Shown here in pieces: positions 23,600 to 31,778 of a stretch of 64,000 nucleotides of DNA (position 1 is its first letter; each line of letters starts with the position of its first letter). The translations under genes were made by a program, and so were the position numbers. The DNA is taken from positions 248,001 to 312,000 of the forward strand of contig CAVXHI010000001.1 in NCBI GenBank assembly GCA_963761655.1, read 5' to 3'. The notes beneath the pieces were generated by a model. That model saw nothing but the letters and a program-made list of their open reading frames with translations, had not been told where the DNA came from and ran no database searches. This DNA is from RYN-122 sp963761655. GTDB lineage: Bacteria > Actinomycetota > Actinomycetes > Mycobacteriales > SCTD01.

Positions 23600-24739
23600 A
23601 TGACTCTGGACGCGGTCGTCGAGACCACCCCGGTGGCGACGAGCACCAGCGCGGGCCCCGAGCTGGTCCAGCTGCTGACCCCCGAGGGCGAGCGGGTCAG
23701 CCACCCCGACTACGACATCGACCTGACCGACGCCGAGTACCGCGACCTGTACCGCGACCTCGTGCTCGTGCGGCGGATCGACGTGGAGGCGACCGCCCTG
23801 CAGCGCCAGGGCGAGCTGGGCATCTGGGCGGCGCTGCTCGGGCAGGAGGCCGCGCAGGTCGGGTCCGGGCGGGCGCTCCGGCCGCAGGACTTCGCCTTCC
23901 CGACCTACCGCGAGCACGGCGTCGCGTGGTGCAAGGGCGTCGACCCGCTGAAGCTCCTCGGGCTGTTCCGCGGCGCGAGCAACGGCGGCTGGGACCCGCA
24001 GGAGAAGCGGTTCAACCTCTACACGATCGTCATCGGGTCGCAGACCCTGCACGCCACCGGCTACGCCATGGGCATCCAGAAGGACGGCGCCGTCGGCGAC
24101 GCCGAGACCGGCGAGGCCGCGATCGCGTACTTCGGCGACGGCGCGAGCAGCCAGGGCGACGTCAACGAGGCGTTCGTCTGGGCGGCCGCCTACAACACCC
24201 CGCTGGTCTTCTTCTGCCAGAACAACCAGTGGGGCATCAGCACCCCGACGGCGACCCAGAGCCGCATCCCGATCTACCAGCGGGCCCGCGGCTTCGGCTT
24301 CCCCGGTGTCCGGGTCGACGGCAACGACGTCCTCGCCACCTACGCCGTCACCCGCAGGGCCCTCGACGACGCCCGCACCGGCCAGGGCCCGACCCTCGTG
24401 GAGGCCTTCACCTACCGGATGGGCGCGCACACGACGTCGGACGACCCCACCCGCTACCGCCTCGCGGGCGACCTCGAGGCGTGGAAGCTCAAGGACCCGC
24501 TCGAGCGGATGAAGGCGTTCCTGTTCAAGCAGCAGATCGTCGACAGCGCGTACTTCGAGGGGCTCGAGCAGGAGGCCGACGCCCTGGCCGCCCGCATCAG
24601 GAAGGGGTGCCTGGAGATGCCCGACCCGGACCCGGTGTCCATGTTCGACAAGGTCTTCGCGGAGGAGACCGCGCTGCTGACGCAGCAGCGCGAGGAGTTC
24701 ACGGCGTACCAGGCCGGCTTCAGCGGGGCGCACGCATGA
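23600..24739 (+). CDS. pdhA: 2-oxoacid (pyruvate or branched-chain) dehydrogenase E1 component, alpha subunit
   Basis: This 379-residue subunit has the thiamine diphosphate motif GDGASSQGDVNEAF ending NN (in VFFCQNNQWGIST) and the E1-alpha segment TYREHGVAWCKGVDP. The phosphorylation-loop region THTTSDDPTRY-like HTTSDDPTRYR is also conserved. With the beta subunit it decarboxylates a 2-oxoacid and transfers the acyl group to lipoyl-E2. The ATG at 23600 lies in an uninterrupted operon with E1-beta (ATGA overlap) and E2. Pyruvate versus branched-chain specificity cannot be told by eye; both groups are similar in actinomycetes. No E3 gene is in the operon, so dihydrolipoamide dehydrogenase must be supplied elsewhere. 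Confidence 0.92.
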   Translation: MTLDAVVETTPVATSTSAGPELVQLLTPEGERVSHPDYDIDLTDAEYRDLYRDLVLVRRIDVEATALQRQGELGIWAALLGQEAAQVGSGRALRPQDFAFPTYREHGVAWCKGVDPLKLLGLFRGASNGGWDPQEKRFNLYTIVIGSQTLHATGYAMGIQKDGAVGDAETGEAAIAYFGDGASSQGDVNEAFVWAAAYNTPLVFFCQNNQWGISTPTATQSRIPIYQRARGFGFPGVRVDGNDVLATYAVTRRALDDARTGQGPTLVEAFTYRMGAHTTSDDPTRYRLAGDLEAWKLKDPLERMKAFLFKQQIVDSAYFEGLEQEADALAARIRKGCLEMPDPDPVSMFDKVFAEETALLTQQREEFTAYQAGFSGAHA

Positions 24740-25713
24740 CCACGCTGACGCTCGCGAAGGCGGTCAACGAGGGCCTGCGGGCGGCGATGGAGCGCGACCC
24801 GAAGGTCCTGCTCATGGGCGAGGACATCGGCAAGCTGGGCGGCGTCTTCCGCGTCACCGACGGCCTGCAGAAGGACTTCGGGGAGGACCGCGTCTTCGAC
24901 ACCCCGCTGGCCGAGAGCGGGATCATCGGCACGGCGGTCGGCCTGGCGATGCGCGGCTACCGGCCGGTCTGCGAGATCCAGTTCGACGGGTTCATCTACC
25001 CGGCCTACGACCAGATCGTCAGCCAGCTGGCGAAGATGCACGCCCGCAGCCGCGGGCAGACGCAGGTGCCGGTGGTCATCCGGGTGCCGTTCGGCGGGGG
25101 CATCGGCGCGGTCGAGCACCACAGCGAGAGCCCCGAGGCCTACTTCGCCCACACGGCGGGCCTCAAGGTCGTCGCGGTGTCGAACCCCGAGGACGCCTAC
25201 TGGGGCATCCAGGAGGCGATCGCGAGCCCCGACCCCGTGATGTTCTTCGAGCCGAAGCGCCGCTACTGGGAGAAGGCCGAGGTCGACACCAGCGCCGCGG
25301 CGCCCGGCACGGTGTTCTCGGCCAGGGTCGCCCGGCCGGGTCGCGACGTCACCCTGCTCTGCTACGGCCCGATGGTGAAGACGTGCCTGCAGGCGGCCGA
25401 GGCCGCGGCCGAGGAGGGCCGGGAGATCGAGGTCGTCGACCTGCGCGGCCTGTCGCCGATCGACATGACGGTGGTGCTCGACAGCGTGCGCCGCACGAAG
25501 CGGGCCGTCGTCGTCCACGAGGCCCAGACGACGCTCGGCCTCGGGTCCGAGCTCGCCGCCCGGCTCCAGGAGGAGCTCTACTACGAGATGGAGGCCCCCG
25601 TGCTCCGGGTCGGCGGGTACGACACGCCCTACCCGCCGTCGCGGCTGGAGGAGGAGTACCTCCCCGACCTCGACCGCGTGCTGTTCCACGTCGACCGCTC
25701 GCTGGGCTACTGA
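24736..25713 (+). CDS. pdhB: 2-oxoacid dehydrogenase E1 component, beta subunit
   Basis: The 325-residue beta subunit includes VLLMGEDIGKLGGVFRVTDGL, DTPLAESGIIGTAVGLAMRG with the glutamate that activates thiamine diphosphate, the substrate-channel region IRVPFGGGIGAVEHHSESPE, and the C-terminal VVHEAQTTLGLGSELAA and DTPYPPSRLEEEYLP. Its start overlaps the E1-alpha stop as ATGA and its stop overlaps the E2 start (TGATG), so all three subunits are translationally coupled. It forms an alpha2beta2 E1 with the previous gene. Confidence 0.93.
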   Translation: MTTLTLAKAVNEGLRAAMERDPKVLLMGEDIGKLGGVFRVTDGLQKDFGEDRVFDTPLAESGIIGTAVGLAMRGYRPVCEIQFDGFIYPAYDQIVSQLAKMHARSRGQTQVPVVIRVPFGGGIGAVEHHSESPEAYFAHTAGLKVVAVSNPEDAYWGIQEAIASPDPVMFFEPKRRYWEKAEVDTSAAAPGTVFSARVARPGRDVTLLCYGPMVKTCLQAAEAAAEEGREIEVVDLRGLSPIDMTVVLDSVRRTKRAVVVHEAQTTLGLGSELAARLQEELYYEMEAPVLRVGGYDTPYPPSRLEEEYLPDLDRVLFHVDRSLGY

Positions 25714-27158
25714 TGAGCCGGCTGCGCGACTTCAAGCTCCCCGACCTGGGCGAGGGCCTCACCGAGGGCGAGATCCTGTCCTGGTCGGTGCAGGTGGGCG
25801 ACACCGTCACGCTCAACCAGGTCATCGTCGAGGTCGAGACCGCGAAGGCCGCCGTCGAGGTGCCGTCGCCGTACGCCGGGGTCGTGACCCAGATCCACCA
25901 CGAGGCCGGGTCCACGGTCGACGTCGGCTCGCCGATCATCACCTTCGACACCGACCCGTCGGCCGGGCCGCTCGAGCAGGCCGCGGGCAACGTCGCGGCG
26001 GGTGCGGCGGCGAACCCGGTCGAGAGCGCCGCGGTGCGTCAGGTCTCGGCGACCGGTGACCACCCCGAGGTGGGCGACATGGTGCCGTCGCTGCGCGAGC
26101 CCGGTCAGGAGGAGGGCGCGCTCATCGGCGAGGTCGGCAAGGACGGCCGCACCGCCACCCTCGTCGGCCCCGGGCCGAAGCAGACCGTGGCCAAGCGGCG
26201 GGCCCGGGCAGGTGCGGCGGCGCCCGTCCAGGCGGCCCCCCCGGAGCCGGCGCGGATCGCCGCCGGTCAGGTCGGCGCGGCAGCCGAGAAGCGGGTCGGC
26301 GGGGTGGCCGTGCTGGCCAAGCCGCCGGTGCGCAAGCTGGCGAAGGAGCTCGGCGTCGACCTGTCGGCGCTGCAGGGCTCGGGCCCCGGCGGGACGATCA
26401 CCCGCGACGACGTCCAGGCCGCCGCCGCCCCCGCTGCTGCTCCGACCCCCGTCGTCGACCCCGGCACGCGCGAGCGCCGCATCCCGGTCAAGGGCGTCCG
26501 GCGGCTCACGGCCGAGGCCATGGTCGGCAGCGCGTTCTCCGCCCCGCACGTCACCGAGTTCCTGACCCTCGACATCACGCCGACGATGGAGCTGGTCGCG
26601 AAGGTCCGGGCCCTGCGCGAGTTCGCGGGCGTGAAGGTGACGCCGCTGCTGTTCGTCGCGAAGGCGCTCCTGCTCGCCGTCCGGCGGAACCCGGAGATCA
26701 ACAGCACCTTCGCGGGCGACGAGATCGTGGTGAAGGACTACGTGAACCTCGGCATCGCCGCGGCGACCCCGCGCGGCCTGCTGGTCCCGAACGTCAAGGA
26801 CGCCGACGCGCTCGACCTGCTGGGCCTCGCGAAGGCGCTGCAGCAGCTGACCGAGACCGCCCGCGAAGGACGGACGACGCCGGCCGACATGCAGGGCGGC
26901 ACCATCACGATCACCAACGTCGGGACGTTCGGCGTCGACAACGGCACCCCGATCCTCAACCCCGGGGAGTCGGCGATCCTGTGCTTCGGCGCGGTCCGGC
27001 CCACCCCGTGGGTGCACGAGGGGGAGATCGTCGTCCGGCAGGTGACGCAGCTGGCGCTGTCGTTCGACCACCGCAACGTCGACGGGCAGCTCGGCTCGCA
27101 GTTCCTCGCCGACGTCGGGCGGGTCCTCGCCGACCCGACCACCGCGCTGCTCTGGTGA
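25713..27158 (+). CDS. Dihydrolipoamide acyltransferase (E2) of the 2-oxoacid dehydrogenase complex
   Basis: The 481-residue E2 has one lipoyl domain at residues 5-80 with the lipoylated lysine in VETAKAAVEV and a long Ala/Pro/Gly linker. A peripheral-subunit-binding domain (VRKLAKELGVDLSALQGSG, GGTITRDDV) follows at about 205-240. The catalytic domain starts near RRIPVKGVRRLTAEAM and ends with the active-site SFDHRNVDGQLGSQFL (H-x-x-x-D-G). It carries the acyl group from E1 to coenzyme A and forms the core of the complex. It is the last gene of the operon and overlaps the E1-beta stop. Confidence 0.93.
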   Translation: MSRLRDFKLPDLGEGLTEGEILSWSVQVGDTVTLNQVIVEVETAKAAVEVPSPYAGVVTQIHHEAGSTVDVGSPIITFDTDPSAGPLEQAAGNVAAGAAANPVESAAVRQVSATGDHPEVGDMVPSLREPGQEEGALIGEVGKDGRTATLVGPGPKQTVAKRRARAGAAAPVQAAPPEPARIAAGQVGAAAEKRVGGVAVLAKPPVRKLAKELGVDLSALQGSGPGGTITRDDVQAAAAPAAAPTPVVDPGTRERRIPVKGVRRLTAEAMVGSAFSAPHVTEFLTLDITPTMELVAKVRALREFAGVKVTPLLFVAKALLLAVRRNPEINSTFAGDEIVVKDYVNLGIAAATPRGLLVPNVKDADALDLLGLAKALQQLTETAREGRTTPADMQGGTITITNVGTFGVDNGTPILNPGESAILCFGAVRPTPWVHEGEIVVRQVTQLALSFDHRNVDGQLGSQFLADVGRVLADPTTALLW

Positions 27159-27258
27159 GCCTGTGACCTGAGAGACGGACGGAGGTCACGCTCATCGACG
27201 ACATCGGCCGCCCAGCAGGGTCGTTGTACGGGGTGTCGCACCCACGAGGAGACCCACG

Positions 27259-27405
27259 ATGAGCCTGTTCCGTCGCAGCCGCAGCACCCGTCCCGCCGCC
27301 GGCAGCCGCCGGACCCGCACCCGCAGCGCCGTCCGCGGCGCGCTCGCCGCCGCGCCCACGGTGGAGAGCCGCCACGAGCTGCTGGCGCAGAGCACCCGCC
27401 TGTAG
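27259..27405 (+). CDS. 48-residue basic microprotein, copy 1
   Basis: The reading frame has an excellent ribosome site, GAGGAG seven bases before the ATG. The product begins MSLFRRSRSTRPAAG, is rich in Arg, Ser, Thr and Ala, and ends in an amphipathic helix-like PTVESRHELLAQSTRL. A second gene at 27583 encodes a 47-residue relative with the same plan (LRRTKSTS start, APTQASYAELLAISSRF end). Conservation of the ends in two tandem copies supports real coding. No signal peptide is visible. Function is unknown; its charge would suit nucleic-acid, membrane or protein-partner binding. A hairpin at 27417-27444 follows. Confidence 0.7.
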   Translation: MSLFRRSRSTRPAAGSRRTRTRSAVRGALAAAPTVESRHELLAQSTRL

Positions 27406-27416
27406 CCCGTCCCGCC

Positions 27417-27444
27417 AGCCCTCGCCGCTCCTGCGGCGGGGGCT
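27417..27444 (+). terminator. Hairpin after microprotein copy 1
   Basis: AGCCC and CGCCGC pair with GCGGCG and GGGCT around a TCCT loop with one mismatch. It lies 12 bases after the stop codon. Confidence 0.7.
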
Positions 27445-27582
27445 GTCGGCGTGTCCGGGTCCGGACGGTCCGACTGAGCCGGAGATCACCCCGGGAGCGG
27501 GCAGGGGCGGAGCGCCGGTGCTGTTGAGACGGACGAGGGGCCGCACCGGTCCCGCGCCACGCACCGCCTGAAGGGTTCCACC

Positions 27583-27726
27583 ATGTTCGTCCTCCGCCGC
27601 ACCAAGAGCACCAGCCGCACCACCACGTCGACCGCGCGTGGCCGCCGGGCCCTCGCCCGTGCGCTCGTGCAGGCGCCCACGCAGGCGTCGTACGCCGAGC
27701 TGCTCGCGATCTCCTCGCGCTTCTAG
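27583..27726 (+). CDS. 47-residue basic microprotein, copy 2
   Basis: The ATG at 27583 is preceded by AAGGG at a seven-base spacing. The product begins MFVLRRTKSTSRTTT, has a basic RGRRALARALVQ middle and ends APTQASYAELLAISSRF. It is a paralogue of the gene at 27259: both share an xLRR/LFRR basic start, a Ser/Thr/Arg-rich middle, an A-P-T motif, and ELLAxSxR with a hydrophobic last residue. A perfect 12-bp-stem hairpin follows immediately, so it is an independent short transcript or the end of one shared with copy 1. Function is unknown. The SigE-family gene begins 91 bases downstream. Confidence 0.7.
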   Translation: MFVLRRTKSTSRTTTSTARGRRALARALVQAPTQASYAELLAISSRF

Positions 27727-27735
27727 CAGCCCCCC

Positions 27736-27768
27736 GAGCCCCCGACCTGCACGAGCGGTCGGGGGCTC
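27736..27768 (+). terminator. Strong intrinsic terminator hairpin after microprotein copy 2
   Basis: GAGCCCCCGACC at 27736-27747 pairs perfectly with GGTCGGGGGCTC at 27757-27768 around a nine-base loop. It isolates the microprotein transcript from the sigma-factor gene. Confidence 0.85.
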
Positions 27769-27817
27769 CGTCGTGCCCGGGGGAACCTCCCGGGGGTCCT
27801 CGGGCATCGGAGCAGGT

Positions 27818-28306
27818 GTGCAGTCAGCGGCGGACGCCTTCCTCACGGGCCAGCAGGGCGCGTGGCTGCGGGCCGCCTACCTGCTGACCGGGGACCGCTC
27901 GTCGGCCCAGGACCTGGCGCAGGAGACCGCGGTGCGGGTCCTGCTCGCGTGGTCGAAGGTCGAGCGCTCCGCCGAGCCGGCCGCCTACGCCCGCAAGGTG
28001 CTGCTGAACGTCTTCCTCGCCGGACGCCGTCGCCGGTGGTCCGCGGAGGTCGCCACGGGAGCGCTGCCCGAGCACCCGGCCGCCGACCCGTACGCCGCCG
28101 CCGACGACCGCGAGGTCCTGCAGCGGGCCCTGCAGGCGCTCCCCGCCCGGCAGCGTGCAGCGGTGGTCCTGCGCCGGCTGGAGGACCTCAGCGAGCAGGA
28201 GACCGCGCGGGTCCTGGACTGCTCGGTCGGCACCGTCAAGAGCCTCACCAGCCGCGGCACCGCTGCGCTGCGGGCCCAGCTCGAGGGTCAGGAGACCGCA
28301 CGATGA
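27818..28306 (+). CDS. SigE-family (ECF) RNA polymerase sigma factor
   Basis: The 162-residue protein has region 2 (WLRAAYLLTGDRSSAQDLAQETAVRVLLAW, here split for its helix and -10 contact segments) and region 4 (ALQALPARQRAAVVLRRLEDL, then ETARVLDCSVGTVKSLTSRG) with a helix-turn-helix for the -35 element. Its short length and motif spacing match the actinobacterial SigE/Sig50 family. It directs RNA polymerase to a specific promoter set. Start is GTG 27818. The stop overlaps the following gene as ATGA, so the next product is the likely partner or anti-sigma factor. Confidence 0.9.
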   Translation: MQSAADAFLTGQQGAWLRAAYLLTGDRSSAQDLAQETAVRVLLAWSKVERSAEPAAYARKVLLNVFLAGRRRRWSAEVATGALPEHPAADPYAAADDREVLQRALQALPARQRAAVVLRRLEDLSEQETARVLDCSVGTVKSLTSRGTAALRAQLEGQETAR

Positions 28307-29478
28307 CCGACGACCTCGACACCCGGCTGCGGGCCCTCGCCGCCGACGCCCCGACGGCGCTGGACCTCGCGCAGGTGCACAGCACGGCCGGACGGCGCCG
28401 ACGTCGCCGACAGGCCGGGGCCGTCGCGCTGACCGTCGTCGCCGTCGGGCTGGTCGGCGTCGGGGCGACCAGCGTCGGCGGGCCCCGCCCCGACGTGCAG
28501 CCCGCCGTCGCGCCCTCGCCGTCCGCACCCGACGACGGCACCACCCCCCGGGTGTTCGCCCAGCGGGAGCCGCTGCCGTCGTGCGGGTCCTACCGGCTGC
28601 CGCAGGGCGCGAGCGGCCCGCCCGCCGCCGCCACGGCCTGCCTCGAGCGGGGCAGCCGGGACGGCCGCGGCGCCGAGCTCGTCGTCAGCCGTCCGACCGT
28701 CGAGGGCCGGCCGATCGTCACGCACACCCGCGCCCTGCCGGACGGCGGCAGCGAGGTCTACACCGACAGCACGGCCGACGCGCAGTACGGAGACCCGGTC
28801 TGGACCCTCGCCCGGTGCGAGGGCCTGCGGACGGGGTGCGGACCGGCGCAGGTGCTGCTGGTCGCCCGGGCGGCCGCGGGGGACTGCCCGGACGGCGACA
28901 CGTCGCTGGCCGACTACGTCGACTTCCTGCAGGTCGGCGGGGAGCAGTACACCGGCGGGGGCGAGGCGCCGCCCGGGACGCGGCTGGGGGAGACCGTCCT
29001 CGAGGTGGCCTGCGAGCTGTCGGAGGGGGCGCGCGGGGGGCAGCCGCGCAGCGGCGACAGCGCCTTCGTGCCGCAGGGCACCCCGGTCCGGCAGGTCCTC
29101 GGCTTCGACCCGCGGTTCCGGCTCGCCGCCCAGGTCGACGGGCGCACCCTGCTGTTCCAGGTCTTCCGCCCCGAGGCGGCCCGGCCCTTCCCCGGCGTCC
29201 GCGAGCACCTGCGCCGGGTGGTGCTGCGGTCGCAGCAGGACGGCACGACCGAGGTCGGCCGCCTCGACGACCCGGCCGCCGTCCAGCGGATCGCCGACGA
29301 CCTCGCCTACGCCCCCTACGACCCGCACAGCCCCGCCACCTACGACCTGCGCCTCGAGCTCGTCCTGGACGACGGGTCGGTCGTCGACCAGGCCTACGAC
29401 ACCCGCCGCGGACGGCTGCACCCCGGCGTCCGGCTGAGCGCGGAGTCGCGGGCGGCGGTCGAGGCCGCCCGGCGCTGA
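28303..29478 (+). CDS. Single-pass membrane protein coupled to the SigE-family sigma factor, putative anti-sigma or sensor
   Basis: The 391-residue protein has a cytoplasmic N-terminus of about 40 residues with LDTRLRALAADAPTALDL and RRRRRRQ, one membrane helix (AVALTVVAVGLVGVGATSVG), a Pro/Ala linker and a 300-residue extracytoplasmic domain with several cysteines (CGSYRLPQG, CEGLRTGCG). This layout is the one usually found downstream of SigE-family sigma genes in actinomycetes. The ATGA overlap with the sigma gene supports a functional pair. A ZAS anti-sigma motif (HxxxCxxC) is absent, so an anti-sigma role is inference. The ligand sensed outside is unknown. Confidence 0.75.
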   Translation: MTDDLDTRLRALAADAPTALDLAQVHSTAGRRRRRRQAGAVALTVVAVGLVGVGATSVGGPRPDVQPAVAPSPSAPDDGTTPRVFAQREPLPSCGSYRLPQGASGPPAAATACLERGSRDGRGAELVVSRPTVEGRPIVTHTRALPDGGSEVYTDSTADAQYGDPVWTLARCEGLRTGCGPAQVLLVARAAAGDCPDGDTSLADYVDFLQVGGEQYTGGGEAPPGTRLGETVLEVACELSEGARGGQPRSGDSAFVPQGTPVRQVLGFDPRFRLAAQVDGRTLLFQVFRPEAARPFPGVREHLRRVVLRSQQDGTTEVGRLDDPAAVQRIADDLAYAPYDPHSPATYDLRLELVLDDGSVVDQAYDTRRGRLHPGVRLSAESRAAVEAARR

Positions 29479-29498
29479 CGCTCCGGCAGGATGGAGGC

Positions 29499-31277
29499 GT
29501 GGACAGCCCGAAGCGCCAGGCCCGTGTACGCGCCCCGGAGCTCCGTGGAGCCGGCGGCTGGATCGGCACCGGCGGACAGGATCTGACCCTCGCCGGGCTG
29601 CGCGGCAAGGTGGTCCTGCTCGACTTCTGGACCTTCTGCTGCGTGAACTGCCTGCACGTCCTCGACGAGCTGCGGCCGCTCGAGGAGCGCTTCGCCGACG
29701 TCCTCGTCGTGGTCGGGGTGCACTCGCCGAAGTTCGCGCACGAGGCCGACCACGAGGCCGTCGTCGCCGCGGTGGAGCGCTACGACGTGCACCACCCGGT
29801 GCTCGACGACCCGGAGCTCTCGACGTGGTCGCAGTACGCCGTCCGGGCCTGGCCGACCCTGTGCGTCGTCGACCCGGAGGGCTACCTCGTCCACGTCGCC
29901 AGCGGTGAGGGGCACGGCGAGGGGCTGGGCCGCCTCGTCGAGGAGCTGGTCGCCGAGCACGAGGCGAAGGGGACGCTGCACCGCGGGGACGGGCCCTACG
30001 TGCCGCCCCCCGCCCCGACGTCGGAGCTGCTGTTCCCCGGCAAGGTCGTGCTTCTCCCGGACGGCGACCTGCTGGTCAGCGACACCGCGCACCACAGCCT
30101 CGTGCGGGTGCGCGACGAGCAGGTGGTGCGCCGGTACGGCAGCGGCGAGCGGGGACTGGTCGACGGCGACGCCCCGCAGTTCGCCGAGCCGCAGGGGCTG
30201 GCCGTGCTGGAGGACGGCTCGGTCCTGGTCGCCGACAGCGTGAACCACGCGCTGCGCCGGCTGGACGTCGAGACCGGCGTCGTCACCACCGTCGCGGGGA
30301 CCGGTGAGCAGTGGCGCCCCGGGGACACCCTCGACGGCGACCCGACGTCGGTGCGGCTGTCGACGCCGTGGGACGTCTGCGTGCACGCGGGGCAGGTCGT
30401 CATCGCCATGGCCGGGACGCACCAGCTGTGGACGCTGCGCAACGGGATGCTCGACGTCCTGGCCGGCACCACGGGCGAGGGCCTGCGCGACGGCGACGCG
30501 AAGAAGGCCTACCTCGCCCAGCCGAGCGGGCTGGCGTCCGACGGCGAGCGGGTCTGGTTCGTCGACAGCGAGACGAGCAGCCTGCGCTGGTACGCCGAGG
30601 TCGAGGGCCGCGGCCGGGTCGGCACCGCCGTCGGCACCGGCCTGTTCGACTTCGGCTTCCGGGACGGCCCGGCCGCAGACGCCCTGTTCCAGCACCCCCT
30701 CGGCGTGACCGTCCTGCCCGACGGCAGCCTCGCGGTCTGCGACACCTACAACGACGCCGTCCGCCGGTACGACCCCGCCACCGGCGAGGTCACCACGCTG
30801 GCGACCGGGGTGCGGGAGCCCAGCGACGCCGTGCTCGTCGACGGGCAGCTCGTCGTCGTCGCCTCGGCCGCCCACCGGCTGGAGCGCCCGGTCGCGCCCG
30901 GGCTGGTGCAGCGGGTCCGGGGGCAGGCGCAGCGCACGCAGCGGCCGGTGCAGGAGGTCGCGCCGGGGGAGGTCGTGCTGGAGGTGGTCTTCGTGCCGCC
31001 GCCGGGGCAGCAGGCCGACGACCGGTACGGACCGAGCACGCGACTGGTCGTGAGCGGCGACGTCGTGCGCGAGGGTGCGGGCTCCGGCACCGACCTGGTG
31101 CGCACCCTCGTGCTGGCCCCGGGCGAGGGCGTGCTGCACGTAGCCGCCACGGCGGCCTCCTGCGACGAGGGGGTCGAGCACCCCGCCTGCCACGTCAGCC
31201 AGCAGGACTGGGGCATCCCGGTGCGGGTGGTCGAGGGTGCCCCGGCCCGGGTGTCGCTGGTGCTGAACGGCCTCTAG
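29499..31277 (+). CDS. Thioredoxin-like / NHL-repeat protein (NHLRC2-like)
   Basis: The 592-residue protein joins a thioredoxin-fold domain at residues 20-160 with the active-site variant FWTFCCVNCLHVL to six NHL beta-propeller repeats (for example LVSDTAHHSLVRV, LVADSVNHALRRLD, AVCDTYNDAVRRYD) and a C-terminal beta domain. The order matches human NHLRC2 and bacterial relatives. The CCxNC motif keeps two cysteines in a CxxC spacing (C-V-N-C). No signal peptide is present, so it is likely cytoplasmic. GTG 29499 is preceded by GGAGG-like TGGAGG at a short distance. Substrate is unknown. Confidence 0.88.
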   Translation: MDSPKRQARVRAPELRGAGGWIGTGGQDLTLAGLRGKVVLLDFWTFCCVNCLHVLDELRPLEERFADVLVVVGVHSPKFAHEADHEAVVAAVERYDVHHPVLDDPELSTWSQYAVRAWPTLCVVDPEGYLVHVASGEGHGEGLGRLVEELVAEHEAKGTLHRGDGPYVPPPAPTSELLFPGKVVLLPDGDLLVSDTAHHSLVRVRDEQVVRRYGSGERGLVDGDAPQFAEPQGLAVLEDGSVLVADSVNHALRRLDVETGVVTTVAGTGEQWRPGDTLDGDPTSVRLSTPWDVCVHAGQVVIAMAGTHQLWTLRNGMLDVLAGTTGEGLRDGDAKKAYLAQPSGLASDGERVWFVDSETSSLRWYAEVEGRGRVGTAVGTGLFDFGFRDGPAADALFQHPLGVTVLPDGSLAVCDTYNDAVRRYDPATGEVTTLATGVREPSDAVLVDGQLVVVASAAHRLERPVAPGLVQRVRGQAQRTQRPVQEVAPGEVVLEVVFVPPPGQQADDRYGPSTRLVVSGDVVREGAGSGTDLVRTLVLAPGEGVLHVAATAASCDEGVEHPACHVSQQDWGIPVRVVEGAPARVSLVLNGL

Positions 31278-31289
31278 GGCTGCACGCAA

Positions 31290-31321
31290 CAGGCCCGGCC
31301 CCCGAGAGGGGACCGGGCCTG
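31290..31321. terminator. Bidirectional terminator hairpin
   Basis: CAGGCCCGG at 31290-31298 pairs with CCGGGCCTG at 31313-31321, and inner CCCC pairs with GGGG. It lies between the convergent thioredoxin-NHL and DUF6458 genes. Confidence 0.85.
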
Positions 31322-31335
31322 TGGGTGCGGCAGGT

Positions 31336-31554
31336 CTAGTAGACGTCGCGGTTGACGACCCGCTCCTCGGTGACGACGCCGGTGCGCGCCGTGCCCCGGT
31401 TCAGGGCGAGCATGGTGAGCAGCAGGCCGAGGGCGCCGCAGACCATGAGGATCACGCCGATGACGTTGATGTCGAGGCCGCTGACGGTCGCGTCCACGGC
31501 GAAGGCCAGGATCGCGCCGAGTGCGAGCAGGAAGATGCTGACGCCGATGCCCAT
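31336..31554 (-). CDS. DUF6458 family small membrane protein
   Basis: The 72-residue protein begins MGIGVSIFLLALGAILAF and continues VDATVSGLDINVIGVILMV, with two membrane helices, the exact opening pattern of DUF6458, a widespread actinobacterial family of unknown role. The ATG at 31554 is preceded by GGAGGAC. A longer in-frame start upstream lacks this site. It is flanked by terminator hairpins on both sides and is likely transcribed alone. Confidence 0.88.
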   Translation of the reverse strand: MGIGVSIFLLALGAILAFAVDATVSGLDINVIGVILMVCGALGLLLTMLALNRGTARTGVVTEERVVNRDVY

Positions 31555-31718
31555 GGTGTCCTCCGGAGGTCTGTTGACGTCGGGGTGCCCGACGCGTCTG
31601 GACCAGGGGTTACCCCCGGGGACGACGGGCACACGCCCGGCCGTCAGGTGCTGTCACAGACGGTGAGGAACCGGGCACGGGCAGGCACGCGCGTGCACGG
31701 GCACGACCTCCGGGCACG

Positions 31719-31755
31719 GCAGCGCCCCGCCCGCACGAGGCGGACGGGGCGCTGC
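31719..31755. terminator. Terminator hairpin downstream of the acyl-CoA dehydrogenase gene
   Basis: GCAGCGCCCCG at 31719-31729 pairs with CGGGGCGCTGC at 31745-31755, and the inner CCGC pairs with GCGG. The gene on the minus strand stops at 31779. Confidence 0.85.
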
Positions 31756-31778
31756 GGGGCCACGCGGGGCGACGGGGA

